Positions 20,955 to 28,448 of a stretch of DNA of 44,592 nt are shown here, piece after piece. Position 1 is the first letter of the stretch. The number at the start of each line of letters is the position of its first letter. The notes beneath the pieces are model-generated. The model was not told the DNA's origin. It saw nothing but the letters and a program-made list of their open reading frames with translations, and did no database searches. Position numbers and translations under genes: made by a program. The stretch spans positions 1 to 44,592 of IMG/VR virus record IMGVR_UViG_3300047446_000185. One strand, 5' to 3'. The stretch is from a virus.

Positions 20955-21461
20955 TCACACCGTGCGCTGACTGCCCTGCGTGCGGCACCACTCGCCGTCG
21001 ACCTGGTGCGGTGGCACCTCGCTGCCGGCCCTCACGTCCAGCACGCTGGCGCACGCCGGGCATCTCGACCGGACCGGGACACTGCCCCTGCTCCAACCCA
21101 CCGCGCACCTTTCGGCAGTGCCAGGGATGTCGTGCGGCGAAAGGTCGCTGCCGGCCGGTTCGAGAATCCGCCACCCGCACTCCGGGCAGCAGCTGACGAC
21201 CGCCTCGATCGCCGTGGCGAGAGCCTCCGGGTCTGCGCCATGGGTGTCGCGCTCTTTGTGACCGTGACCGTCGCGGGTGGCGTAGAAGCCCGCCGCCCGC
21301 CGCCCGTACGCCGACATCCAGGTCACCTGCCAGGCCGGGTGGGCCGCCTCGATCTGCTCGCAGGCCTCGAGTGCGTCCGGCGGCCAGTGGAGGCTTTCGG
21401 CGAGCAGCCTGCGGTTGCTCCAGGCCAGTTCGCGGCCCGGCGGTACGACCTTGTCGGTCAC
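20955..21461 (-). CDS. Hypothetical zinc-ribbon protein, 168 aa
   Basis: The N-terminal domain (LAWSNRRLLAESLHWPPDALEACEQIEAAHPAWQVTWMSAYGRRAAGFYATRDGH) is alpha/beta. The C-terminal half has CCPECGWR and CPACASVL knuckles plus further Cys/His residues. It is convergent with and adjoining the DUF4190-like gene and divergent from the small HTH gene. The GTG at 21461 has GAGGG upstream. Function unknown; may bind nucleic acid or a peptide. Confidence 0.6.
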   Translation of the reverse strand: MTDKVVPPGRELAWSNRRLLAESLHWPPDALEACEQIEAAHPAWQVTWMSAYGRRAAGFYATRDGHGHKERDTHGADPEALATAIEAVVSCCPECGWRILEPAGSDLSPHDIPGTAERCAVGWSRGSVPVRSRCPACASVLDVRAGSEVPPHQVDGEWCRTQGSQRTV

Positions 21462-21564
21462 GTCGCTGCCCTCGTGCTCGGGCGCGCGGTTGCCCAGCGA
21501 GGCGGCGGACCCGCGCACCCGTGAGGAAGTCCGCCGCCTCGTGTGGGCGAGGTTACGCCACGAC

Positions 21565-21594
21565 AACCCAACGTTCCAGACCCAATGTTGGGTT
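21565..21594. promoter_or_regulatory. Inverted-repeat operator candidate
   Basis: AACCCAACGTT and AATGTTGGGTT form an 11-bp dyad with one mismatch and an 8-nt spacer. It lies between the divergent genes at 21461 and 21635, in front of a gene for an HTH protein. Likely operator for that regulator. Confidence 0.5.
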
Positions 21595-21621
21595 TACGTC
21601 ACGCCAAGATCACGGACTGTC

Positions 21622-21627
21622 TACCTT
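21622..21627 (+). promoter_or_regulatory. Candidate -10 box (leaderless start)
   Basis: TACCTT followed by 7 nt and ATG at 21635. The same hexamer precedes the excisionase-like gene. The CTGGGG between box and ATG is not a convincing ribosome site. Confidence 0.4.
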
Positions 21628-21634
21628 CTGGGGT

Positions 21635-21829
21635 ATGGCAGAGCTGCAGCCGATGGGCCCGGAGGAGATCCGCGACCGGCTCGGCGTGTCCCGGCAGCGG
21701 GCGTACATCGTGATCAACCGCAAGGACTTCCCCGACCCGTGGCGTGAGCTCGCGATGGGCAAGGTGTGGCGCTCCACCGACGTCGAGGCGTGGATCCGCG
21801 AGCACCGGCCCGAGCTGGCCAGCGACTGA
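21635..21829 (+). CDS. Small HTH protein (AlpA/excisionase-like)
   Basis: A 64-residue protein. MGPEEIRDRLGVSRQRAYIVINRKDFPDPWRELAMGKVWRSTDVEAWIREHRPE is a typical AlpA/helix-turn-helix_17 fold (EIxxxLGVSRxRxxxxxxxxxFPxP...VWxxxDVxxW). It could regulate the accessory genes or act as a second directionality factor. It has its own upstream dyad and a strong downstream terminator, so it is a monocistronic unit. Confidence 0.8.
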   Translation: MAELQPMGPEEIRDRLGVSRQRAYIVINRKDFPDPWRELAMGKVWRSTDVEAWIREHRPELASD

Positions 21830-21845
21830 CCCCGGACACAGAGAA

Positions 21846-21885
21846 GCGCCGCCCCAGACCCGAAGGTCCGAGGCGGCGCAGTTTT
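21846..21885 (+). terminator. Rho-independent terminator
   Basis: GCGCCGCC (21846-21853) pairs with GGCGGCGC (21872-21879), an inner GACC/GGTC adds to the stem, and AGTTTT follows. It lies 17 nt after the HTH gene stop and separates it from the convergent lysis operon. Confidence 0.85.
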
Positions 21886-21899
21886 GTCAGAGGTGCGTG

Positions 21900-22196
21900 C
21901 TATACGCGGGGCGGCCAGTGCCAGGTGCCGCCTTCGTACGACCGCGCGGTCGGAGCGCCGGGCGTGTCGCTGGTGCCACCCTCGTCGAACTTGACGTTGG
22001 TGTTGAAGAACAGGCCGGTCGGGTTCAGCACGCACAGGTCGACGTACGGCACGCCGTGCTCGGGCACCGGGTCGGAGCCGTGTACGGCGGTGATGATCGC
22101 GGCGCGGGGCAGCGAGGTGTACGCCTGGGTGCCGTCGGCCTTCGGCGGGGTGCCGTGGCTGACGTAGTGGACGATGCGACCGATGGACGGCTGCAT
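21900..22196 (-). CDS. Conserved phage hypothetical protein, 98 aa
   Basis: MQPSIGRIVHYVSHGTPP, then SLPRAAIITAVHG, VDLCVLNPTGLFFNTNVKFDEGGTSDTPG and GTWHWPPRV. I recall this beta-rich pattern (GRIVHYVSxGTP...LCVLNPTGxFF...GTWHWPxRV) as widespread in actinobacterial phages, and its role is not established. It is the last gene of the lysis operon. Confidence 0.72.
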   Translation of the reverse strand: MQPSIGRIVHYVSHGTPPKADGTQAYTSLPRAAIITAVHGSDPVPEHGVPYVDLCVLNPTGLFFNTNVKFDEGGTSDTPGAPTARSYEGGTWHWPPRV

Positions 22197-22209
22197 GGTG
22201 CTCCTTTTG

Positions 22210-22440
22210 CTAGTTGGCGGTCGTCTTGACCGCGCTCGGGTCGTTGGGCTGGCCGATGCCGGACGTGACGATCGAGGTCAGCAGCGACGCGACAGCGGCC
22301 AGGCCGCCGACCGATGCGACGGTGCCCCAGTTGACGTCGAGCAGGCCGATGCCGTTGCCGGTGAGCAGCGCCAGGCTGGCCTGGGCGAAGGTCTTGACCG
22401 CACGCTCGGCGGCCTGCTCCCAGAAGTTGGCGGTGAACAT
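22210..22440 (-). CDS. Holin (r1t-like)
   Basis: A 76-residue protein. FWEQAAERAVKTFAQASLALLTGNGIGLLDVNWGTVASVGGLAAVASLLTSIVTSGIG matches the r1t-type holin layout: an amphipathic AERAVKTFAQ helix, a first span, a short DVNW link and a second span. Holins form membrane holes that release endolysin. The ATG has AAGGAG 6-8 nt upstream. It lies downstream of the endolysin in the same operon. Confidence 0.82.
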   Translation of the reverse strand: MFTANFWEQAAERAVKTFAQASLALLTGNGIGLLDVNWGTVASVGGLAAVASLLTSIVTSGIGQPNDPSAVKTTAN

Positions 22441-22464
22441 GATCAGTCTCCTTTCGAACAGTCG

Positions 22465-22470
22465 TACGAT
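22465..22470 (+). promoter_or_regulatory. Candidate -10 box (leaderless start)
   Basis: TACGAT followed by exactly 6 nt (GCGGGG) and ATG at 22477. Same geometry as the repressor and excisionase starts. It overlaps the ribosome-site region of the divergent holin. Confidence 0.4.
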
Positions 22471-22476
22471 GCGGGG

Positions 22477-22728
22477 ATGGAACGGGTCGACCTGGCGCGG
22501 GAGCACTCCGCCGAGCGGCAGCGCTGGCGCAGCGGCGACGTCTGGGACGCGGGCGCCGCGAAGGTGACCATCGGGGAGATGTCCGGCGGCCGCTGGTATG
22601 TGCGGGTCTACGACGGCGGACGGCCGCAGAAGGCCATCGCCTACCGGGGTCCGCACGCCGAGCACTACGCGCGGGGCACGGCCAGGCGGTGGATGCGCAC
22701 GATCGGCGGCGCCTGGGTCGACTGGTGA
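22477..22728 (+). CDS. Hypothetical protein, 83 aa, opposing the lysis operon
   Basis: MERVDLAREHSAERQRWRSGDVWDAG, AKVTIGEMSGGRWYVRVYDGGRPQKAIAYRG and a helical C-terminus. It is a compact alpha-beta protein of unknown function and the only plus-strand gene inside the minus-strand lysis block. It fills the gap between holin and the next lysis gene. Its start has no ribosome site but a -10-like box 6 nt upstream, suggesting separate, possibly lysogenic, expression. Confidence 0.6.
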   Translation: MERVDLAREHSAERQRWRSGDVWDAGAAKVTIGEMSGGRWYVRVYDGGRPQKAIAYRGPHAEHYARGTARRWMRTIGGAWVDW

Positions 22729-22983
22729 CTAGCTCGGCGGGCAGTGCAGGTCATGGCGCAACTGCGCCATATTCGCCGCCATCGTCTTGCCCGCCGCCGT
22801 CGTCGGCGGCGACTGCCGCCACGCGTCATCCAGCGTGATCACCACCGAGCACCACTTGCGGTCCGACTCGGCGTTCACCCGCAGCGAGATCACCACGGAC
22901 GCGATGAACAACCCGACCGCCGACGCCAGCATCGCCGCCCGCCACACCCAACCCGAACGCTGCCGGTCCGCCGGGGCCGTCAC
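22729..22983 (-). CDS. Small membrane protein of the lysis module, 84 aa
   Basis: Basic N-terminus, one membrane span (AAMLASAVGLFIASVVISLRV, ~17-37), then a polar periplasmic-type tail with two cysteines. N-in topology and location between endolysin and holin fit an accessory lysis protein (Rz-like or second holin), though homology is not recognised. GTGA overlap with the upstream gene. Confidence 0.65.
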   Translation of the reverse strand: MTAPADRQRSGWVWRAAMLASAVGLFIASVVISLRVNAESDRKWCSVVITLDDAWRQSPPTTAAGKTMAANMAQLRHDLHCPPS

Positions 22984-23270
22984 CGGTCAGCTCCCGAGCT
23001 TGACGACGATGGCGGCGACGGCGGTGGCGACACCTCCGGCGGAGAGCCCGATTGCCCAGACCCGGTACCGAGCTTCGAAGCGAGAAGCTGCACGAGGTGT
23101 GGGGCGAGCTGGCTGAACCCCGGCACGCCGACCAGCAGCGCGCCGGTCGTCAACGCCCACAGGTTGAAGTCCTGCGACGGGACGAACGCCACCTGGTGCA
23201 CGATCAGCGCCCACCCGCCCAGGTACGACACGGCGTCCTTGACGGCGCCCGGCTTGCGACGCGTGCTCAT
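22980..23270 (-). CDS. Membrane protein of the lysis module, holin candidate, 96 aa
   Basis: Basic N-terminus (STRRKPGAVKD), hydrophobic stretches VSYLGGWALIVHQVAFV and LWALTTGALLVGVPGF, and a Ser/Pro-rich tail. Two weak spans are typical of class II holins. It sits directly downstream of the endolysin. Which of the two neighbouring proteins, or the r1t-like one, sets lysis timing cannot be said. Confidence 0.6.
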   Translation of the reverse strand: MSTRRKPGAVKDAVSYLGGWALIVHQVAFVPSQDFNLWALTTGALLVGVPGFSQLAPHLVQLLASKLGTGSGQSGSPPEVSPPPSPPSSSSSGADR

Positions 23271-23313
23271 ACATACGTCAGCCCGTCAGCCGCAGCAGCC
23301 CGCGCGGTCGGCA

Positions 23314-24066
23314 TCATGCCGTAGGAGCGGTCAGCTTGGTCAGGATCTCTTCGACGTCCCCGGCGACGGCGAGCAGCTGGGCGAGCGGCGAGCCCGGCGC
23401 CAGCTTGGCGTTGGCCGTGTCCTTGGCGTCGCCGACCAGCACGCCACGCAGTTTCGCCACATCCCGCAGCACGTCCCCGACGGTCCGGTTCGGGTTGGCG
23501 ACATCGCCGATCTTGTCGGTGAGCGCGAGTCCGCTGAGGGCGGCCGCGCCGTCGGTGGTCTTCGACCAGCCGGTCATCAGCTTGTTGAACGTGGCCTGGT
23601 CCATCGGAAGGTCTCCCTCGATTCGTTGGGCGAGTGCGTGGACGGCGCTCGCGGTGCCGACGATTTCCCAGTGCATCGGGTCGGGGCGGCCCGTATAGTC
23701 GCCGCCCCAGCGCAGCACCCCGCCCGCTTCCGCGAGGATGGTGTGGCAGGCCTTGATCTGGGCGCTGCTGAAGTTGCGTGTGGTTGCGACGCCCATCGGG
23801 TGCTGGTCGGCGTTGAGGTCGATGGCGGTGCCGCTCGCGTGGTTACTGATCGTCGAGCCGCCCTCGATCGGCTTGACGTACCAGCCCCAGCACGTGCCCT
23901 TGGCCAGGGGTTCGACCGTCTTGTGGTACCGCTCGGCGAGCCACCGGAAGACGATCGCGACGTCGCCCTTGAGTACACCGTTCGGGACGGTCACGCCGGC
24001 GTACAGCGGTGCCGTGTCCTGCTGGCCGGCCGACGCTACGGGCCAGCCGTTCTGGCTGTGACTCAC
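23314..24066 (-). CDS. Endolysin, M15 peptidase type
   Basis: A 250-residue cell-wall hydrolase. The catalytic domain (~30-145) has the M15 zinc ligands H76 and D83 (NHASGTAIDLN) and H132 (DPMHWEI), expected to cut D-Ala-containing stem peptides. The C-terminal ~100 residues (SKTTDGAAALSGLALTDKIGDVANPNRTVGDVLRDVAKLRG...) are helical and may bind the wall or mediate assembly. The GTG at 24066 overlaps the stop of the small gene upstream. No signal peptide, consistent with holin-dependent export. Confidence 0.88.
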   Translation of the reverse strand: MSHSQNGWPVASAGQQDTAPLYAGVTVPNGVLKGDVAIVFRWLAERYHKTVEPLAKGTCWGWYVKPIEGGSTISNHASGTAIDLNADQHPMGVATTRNFSSAQIKACHTILAEAGGVLRWGGDYTGRPDPMHWEIVGTASAVHALAQRIEGDLPMDQATFNKLMTGWSKTTDGAAALSGLALTDKIGDVANPNRTVGDVLRDVAKLRGVLVGDAKDTANAKLAPGSPLAQLLAVAGDVEEILTKLTAPTA

Positions 24067-24260
24067 GACGGCAGCACCCCGGTGAAGACGTGGTACATGA
24101 CGCAGGTCAGGCCGGGACGACCCTGCATGTTCTCCAGCCCGCGGTATTCACCCACGGTCCAGCCGAGGGCGACGGCCTTGGTGTTGGCCTGCTCGGTCAC
24201 CCACTCGTCGATCTCGAGGTGCTCGTCGGCGCACACCAGGATCGTCGGCAGCATGGGCAT
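24063..24260 (-). CDS. Hypothetical protein, 65 aa
   Basis: MPMLPTILVCADEHLEIDEWVTEQANTKAVALGWTVGEYRGL and a beta C-terminus. Coupled to the endolysin by a 4-nt overlap; AAGGGG ribosome site upstream. No family recognised. Confidence 0.6.
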   Translation of the reverse strand: MPMLPTILVCADEHLEIDEWVTEQANTKAVALGWTVGEYRGLENMQGRPGLTCVMYHVFTGVLPS

Positions 24261-24272
24261 GGGGTTCCCCTT

Positions 24273-25124
24273 CTAGATGGTGGGTGGGGTCGTGGCCGGC
24301 GCGTCCGCACACCTGATCCGCAGCCAGGCCGCATAGGCGAGGGGCTTGTCGGTGATGATCCCGTCGACCGGGTAGTTCACCAGCCGCGGCCAGTCCAGCG
24401 GGTTGTCGAGCGTCCACGCGAACAGCTCGATGCCGGCGGCGTGCCACTCGTTGAACCGGTCGATGGTGTAGCTCGGCCCGTACTTCTCGAACGACTGGCC
24501 CTGGGCCAGCACGTCGGCCGCCGAGATGTAGCCGGTCTGCTGGATCAGCGCGGTCCGCACGTTCGGGTCCCGCTCGTGGATCTGCGCCAGGATCGCCGTG
24601 TCGAACGACGAGACCGTGATTGCGGCCCGGCCGACCGTGATGTCGATGCGGTTCCAGAAGTTCGACCACTGCGTCGCGTTGGCCGGCATCACCTTGAGCT
24701 CGAGCAGGACCCGCGCGCCGTGCTGCTGGGCGAGGTTCAGCAGTTCCCATTCGGTGGGGATCTGCTGGCCGTCGTCGGTGGGGATGCGCACGCTGCCGGA
24801 CGCCTGCAGGTCGGCGATCACGCCGGTGTCCGGGCTGGTGCGGTCGACGGTCTCGTCGTGCAGGATCACGCCGACGTTCTTGGAGTCGAACCGCAGATCC
24901 GCCTCCCAGATCATCGCGCCGGCCTGGCTCGCGGCCGAGTCGAACGCCAGCAGCGTGTTCTCGGTGAACATCTCGTTGCCGCCGCGGTGCGCCACGGTCG
25001 TGGGCGGGTTCGCGCAGGAGGTGATCACCGGCGGCGCCGCGAGCGCGGAGGGCAGCCTGGCTGCGGCGATCGTGACGGCGGCGAGCAGCAGCACGGCGGC
25101 GGCCGCGAGCAGCCGGCGGCTCAT
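24273..25124 (-). CDS. Exported glycerophosphodiester phosphodiesterase
   Basis: A 283-residue protein. It has a signal peptide (RRLLAAAAVLLLAAVTIAAA, then RLPSALA), probable cleavage near residue 29, then a GDPD TIM barrel: H46-R47, E55-N56, E74-x-D76, H89-D90 and ELKV. All main catalytic and metal residues are present. GDPDs hydrolyse glycerophosphodiesters; related enzymes can act on teichoic acids. The signal peptide argues that it is secreted by the host cell, unlike a virion tail enzyme. The ATG at 25124 shares ATGA with the tail gene upstream; a longer in-frame opening to 25682 is only a shadow. Confidence 0.88.
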   Translation of the reverse strand: MSRRLLAAAAVLLLAAVTIAAARLPSALAAPPVITSCANPPTTVAHRGGNEMFTENTLLAFDSAASQAGAMIWEADLRFDSKNVGVILHDETVDRTSPDTGVIADLQASGSVRIPTDDGQQIPTEWELLNLAQQHGARVLLELKVMPANATQWSNFWNRIDITVGRAAITVSSFDTAILAQIHERDPNVRTALIQQTGYISAADVLAQGQSFEKYGPSYTIDRFNEWHAAGIELFAWTLDNPLDWPRLVNYPVDGIITDKPLAYAAWLRIRCADAPATTPPTI

Positions 25125-25666
25125 CCGGGAAGCACCACGATCGAACGGCGACGGAACGTGCCGGTCCCGCCGGTGACCCGGTACTCCATGGTGTAGGTGT
25201 TCGATCCCGGCGTGACGGTCAGCCGGACCGCACGGGATGTGGTGACGTCGACGAAGGCTGATCCGCCTGCCGGTTGCTGCACGTCGAGGCAGTAGTTGTC
25301 GGAGGACGCGATCGTGGTGGCGCCGGACACCGCCACCGACGTGATCGTCTCCTGCGAGGCCGAGTTGTTGTTCATCTGCGCGGTGAACCACACGATGGCG
25401 CGCGCGTCCGAGGTGGCGGTGACGGCGGGCCCGGCTGTGGCGAGATTCGTGTAGCTGGTGTTGGCGGAGGTCTCGGAGGTGTTCACCGTGTTCGAGCCGG
25501 GGTCGCGCTGGATGACGCTGTTCACCCCGTTGGCGACGATGAAGCCGCCCGCCCCGGTGGCTTTCGCGGGGGCGGACTCGTTGAGGTTGTCGCGCACGTA
25601 CTGGTTGAACTGGGCGGCGGTGAACGCCGTGTTCGCGACCGCGGTCATCGGTGCCGACCAGGACAT
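25121..25666 (-). CDS. Minor tail / tail fibre-like protein, 181 aa
   Basis: N-terminal WSAPMTAVANTAFTAAQFNQYVRDNLNESAPAKATGAGGFIVANGVN is a motif common in phage tail fibres and distal tail proteins (FTAAQFNxYVRDNLxE). The rest is beta-rich with Thr/Ser repeats (TSETSANTSYTNL). A likely virion appendage; host contact possible. Confidence 0.72.
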   Translation of the reverse strand: MSWSAPMTAVANTAFTAAQFNQYVRDNLNESAPAKATGAGGFIVANGVNSVIQRDPGSNTVNTSETSANTSYTNLATAGPAVTATSDARAIVWFTAQMNNNSASQETITSVAVSGATTIASSDNYCLDVQQPAGGSAFVDVTTSRAVRLTVTPGSNTYTMEYRVTGGTGTFRRRSIVVLPG

Positions 25667-26094
25667 CAGGCGGTCTCCTCATGTTCGTGCGTCTCGGCGA
25701 TCAGGTCGGCGACCGTCTGCCCGTCGGGGTGGCGCGTCGCGAGGGCCTGCCGGTGTCCCGCCGGTGCCCAGTTGCGGGTCTGCGGGACGGGGCGCACGGC
25801 GAGCGCGTCGGTGATGGCGTCCGGATCGGGCGGCCACACGACCTCGGCGAGCAGGCGGCAGTTGGAGCAGTGCAGCATCGTCTGCTTCGGGCTCAGCGAT
25901 TCGGCGTTCGCGCAGTGCCTGCGTGTGCAGTCGGCGATCCACCGGCCGTGGTTGACGTACGCGTACGCCGGCGTGCCCGGCGGCCGGCACGGGCACGCTT
26001 CGGCGCCCATGAACGTGCGGCCGAGGTGTTCGCAGCCAGGTATGTGATGCACGAGGTTCAGCTGCGGTAGCAGCTCGGCGATGCCTGGCGTCAT
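25666..26094 (-). CDS. Hypothetical zinc-binding protein, 142 aa
   Basis: Cys/His-rich: HIPGCEHLGRTFMGAEACPCRPPG, IADCTRRHCANAE and LHCSNCRLLAEVVWP give several metal-site pairs. The C-terminus includes LATRHPDGQTVADLIAETHEHEE. It lies between two tail genes and probably belongs to the tail module or its assembly. No known family. Confidence 0.6.
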   Translation of the reverse strand: MTPGIAELLPQLNLVHHIPGCEHLGRTFMGAEACPCRPPGTPAYAYVNHGRWIADCTRRHCANAESLSPKQTMLHCSNCRLLAEVVWPPDPDAITDALAVRPVPQTRNWAPAGHRQALATRHPDGQTVADLIAETHEHEETA

Positions 26095-26104
26095 CGTGGG
26101 TCTC

Positions 26105-28447
26105 CTAGGTGGCGAAGACGGCCTGGTCGAAGCCGTGGCCGGTCTGGTCGAAGATGAACATCGTGTTGGGGTCGTCGCCGCCCCGGATGCCGAACTTGCC
26201 GTCGTTGAAGCCCTTGCCGGCGACGTCGAAGGTGAACACCGGTGACACCGCGACGGGTGCCTTCTCGAGGCCGAACGTGGTCCGGTGGTCGGCGCCGCCC
26301 TGGGTGACGGTGTGCGCGATCTGCTCGACGTAGCAGTCGGCGTCCAGGCCCGTGTGGGGCTCGACGACGTGGACCAGATCGGAGAGGTTGCGGCTCAGCT
26401 GCTCGAGCAGCCGGACGGGGCTGCCGCCGCCGACCATCGACACCGAGATGGTCGGCACCCGGTCGGCCCGCTTGCCGAGGATCAGGTCGATGATCGCCGC
26501 GGCGTCCTGCACCGAGGCCCACACCGGGTCGCGGCCGGTCGGCAGGGATCGGCGTCCGAACTTGCCGATGCTGGTGGCGTCCTCGCCGGAGATGACTGCG
26601 GTGGTGACCGTGTTCAGGGCGATGCCGCGCACCTGAAGGTTGTCGACGATCGCGGTGCCGCCGATGGCGAGGATCGAGACGGTGGTCGATTCCCCGGAGG
26701 TGCGTGACAGGGCGACCGAGACCGTGCCGCTCACAAGGGTGTAGTCGGTGACCGCGACCGGTGTGAGCGCGCCGAAGAACGGCGTGCTGCCTTTGGCTTC
26801 CAAGGTCGCGGTCTGGCCGGCGGAGAGGGTGATGCGGCCCGGCGCGGTCCACACCGCGGCGAGCCCGCCGGCCGGCTGACGGATCGCGACGTTGAAGCTG
26901 ATCGCGTTGACGATCTCTTTCCAGCCGTGGTTGTAGTCCGCCGGCGCGGAGACCAGCGGCTCGACGGCGCCGGACGACCGCCAGGTGGCTTGCACCACCT
27001 GGGACGCGGTGCGCAGCAGCCGGTGGTGCCGGTCGCGGAACACGATGCGGCCGTCAGCGTCGACGGTGACGAGGGCGGTCGGGCCTTCGGAATCGACCAG
27101 GTTGAGCACCGCGTCGAGGGCGTCCGCGTCCTCGAGCCACCACCACGGGATGACCGTGGCGCCCGGGTCGAGGTCGCGCAGGTCCGCCGGCCAGCCGACG
27201 GCGTCGAGGACCAGGCCGATGGCGTCGCCGGTGCGCACCGACGTGTAGAGGCTGGTCGAGACCGATACACCGTTCAGCCGGCCGAGCGCGTCTATGCACG
27301 TCACGTCGACGGAGCGCTGGCCGATCTCCGGCTTCACCTTGAAGTCGTCGAGGAAGCCTCGATACAGGGTGTACGTCGTGCCGTCGTAGTCGACCTGGAA
27401 CAGGGTGCGCCGTCCGGGCTGGACCAGGCCGTCCAGCGGCGACGACGTGTTCTCCGGGCTGTAGTCGCGGCTGAGGTTGTTCAGCTCGTAGTTGGCGGTG
27501 CCAGCCGAGATGGGCGACAGCGCCCGGGCCTGGTCGCGCCCGTAGCGCACGTTGACCGGGGTGCGCCCGTCGAGGGTGCGTGAGGTGACGTCCTCGCCGC
27601 TGTCGTCGAAGTCGCCGTCGTCGTTCCAGTCGATCATCAGCCGGTACGACGGGGCCGCCACCGGGGCAACCGCTGAGGCTGCGGCGGCCGGCCGCAGCAG
27701 GACAACGTCCGCGGCGCGGCGCGGCGCAGTAGCGGCGGTGACGACCAGCGCGCGGGTGGTAGGGCCGGACACCGGCGCCTGAATCTCCGGCACCGGCCGC
27801 AGCAGCGTCGCGTCGCCGACCAGCCGGCGGGCCGGCGCGGTGACGACGAGCGGCCCGCGGGTGGAGGACGTCGCCACACCGAGGGTGTTGACGTTGTCGA
27901 CCTCGCCGAAGTTGTTCGTGCCGTTGTTGCGGTGGCATTCGAAGAAGATCTGCAGATCGGTCGCCGCGGTCAGCCAGGCCGGGGCGGCAAGCGTGCGCCG
28001 CGTCGTCCAGGTCGTGCCGTCCGGGGCGGTCTGGAACAGGATGTTGCTGCCGGACTTGAGGATGCGCATCCACGCGTGGGTCGTGCCGCTGTAGGTGATC
28101 GGGCTGGCCGAGCCGTCGAAGAAGCTCGTCCGGCTGACGCAGTAGAACTGGCCGGCGGTCTGGTCGATGTAGAAGCCGACGTCGGTGCCGGCCGCTTGGC
28201 CGGCCGAGTACAGCAGCATCTCCAGGTAGCACTCGCTGGTGGCGCTGGCGAGCGCCGGCGGGAACAGTTGGGCGTAGACGTCGTCCCAGGTGTAGACCGT
28301 GCCGGTGGCGTACGCGCTGTAGCCGGTGTCGCAGGTGATCCGGGCCCGGCCGCCGGTCTCGCTGGGCGTGCCGTAGTTGCCGGCCCAGATGCCGGTGTTG
28401 ATGCTGTTGTCGTCGAAGTTGTCGACGACGGTGCTGGTGTTGGCCAT
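26105..28447 (-). CDS. Large minor tail (tail tip) protein, 780 aa
   Basis: The N-terminal ~190 residues resemble a lectin/laminin-G-like jelly roll (VDNFDDNSINTGIWAGNYGTPSETGGRARI...AWMRILKSGSNILFQTAPDGTTWTTRRTL). A Pro/Ala linker follows, then MIDWNDDGDFDDSGEDVTSRTLDGRTPVNVRYGRD and a long region with RTLFQVDYDGTTYTLYRGFLDDF, typical of actinophage tip proteins. It follows the tape measure directly (1-nt gap). The jelly roll may bind a surface sugar of the host. Confidence 0.82.
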   Translation of the reverse strand: MANTSTVVDNFDDNSINTGIWAGNYGTPSETGGRARITCDTGYSAYATGTVYTWDDVYAQLFPPALASATSECYLEMLLYSAGQAAGTDVGFYIDQTAGQFYCVSRTSFFDGSASPITYSGTTHAWMRILKSGSNILFQTAPDGTTWTTRRTLAAPAWLTAATDLQIFFECHRNNGTNNFGEVDNVNTLGVATSSTRGPLVVTAPARRLVGDATLLRPVPEIQAPVSGPTTRALVVTAATAPRRAADVVLLRPAAAASAVAPVAAPSYRLMIDWNDDGDFDDSGEDVTSRTLDGRTPVNVRYGRDQARALSPISAGTANYELNNLSRDYSPENTSSPLDGLVQPGRRTLFQVDYDGTTYTLYRGFLDDFKVKPEIGQRSVDVTCIDALGRLNGVSVSTSLYTSVRTGDAIGLVLDAVGWPADLRDLDPGATVIPWWWLEDADALDAVLNLVDSEGPTALVTVDADGRIVFRDRHHRLLRTASQVVQATWRSSGAVEPLVSAPADYNHGWKEIVNAISFNVAIRQPAGGLAAVWTAPGRITLSAGQTATLEAKGSTPFFGALTPVAVTDYTLVSGTVSVALSRTSGESTTVSILAIGGTAIVDNLQVRGIALNTVTTAVISGEDATSIGKFGRRSLPTGRDPVWASVQDAAAIIDLILGKRADRVPTISVSMVGGGSPVRLLEQLSRNLSDLVHVVEPHTGLDADCYVEQIAHTVTQGGADHRTTFGLEKAPVAVSPVFTFDVAGKGFNDGKFGIRGGDDPNTMFIFDQTGHGFDQAVFAT

Positions 28448-28448
28448 G

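Noticed and set aside
24273-25682. A 469-codon version of the GDPD gene
   Set aside because: The extra N-terminal residues are the shadow of the tail gene; the true start carries the signal peptide and ATGA overlap.
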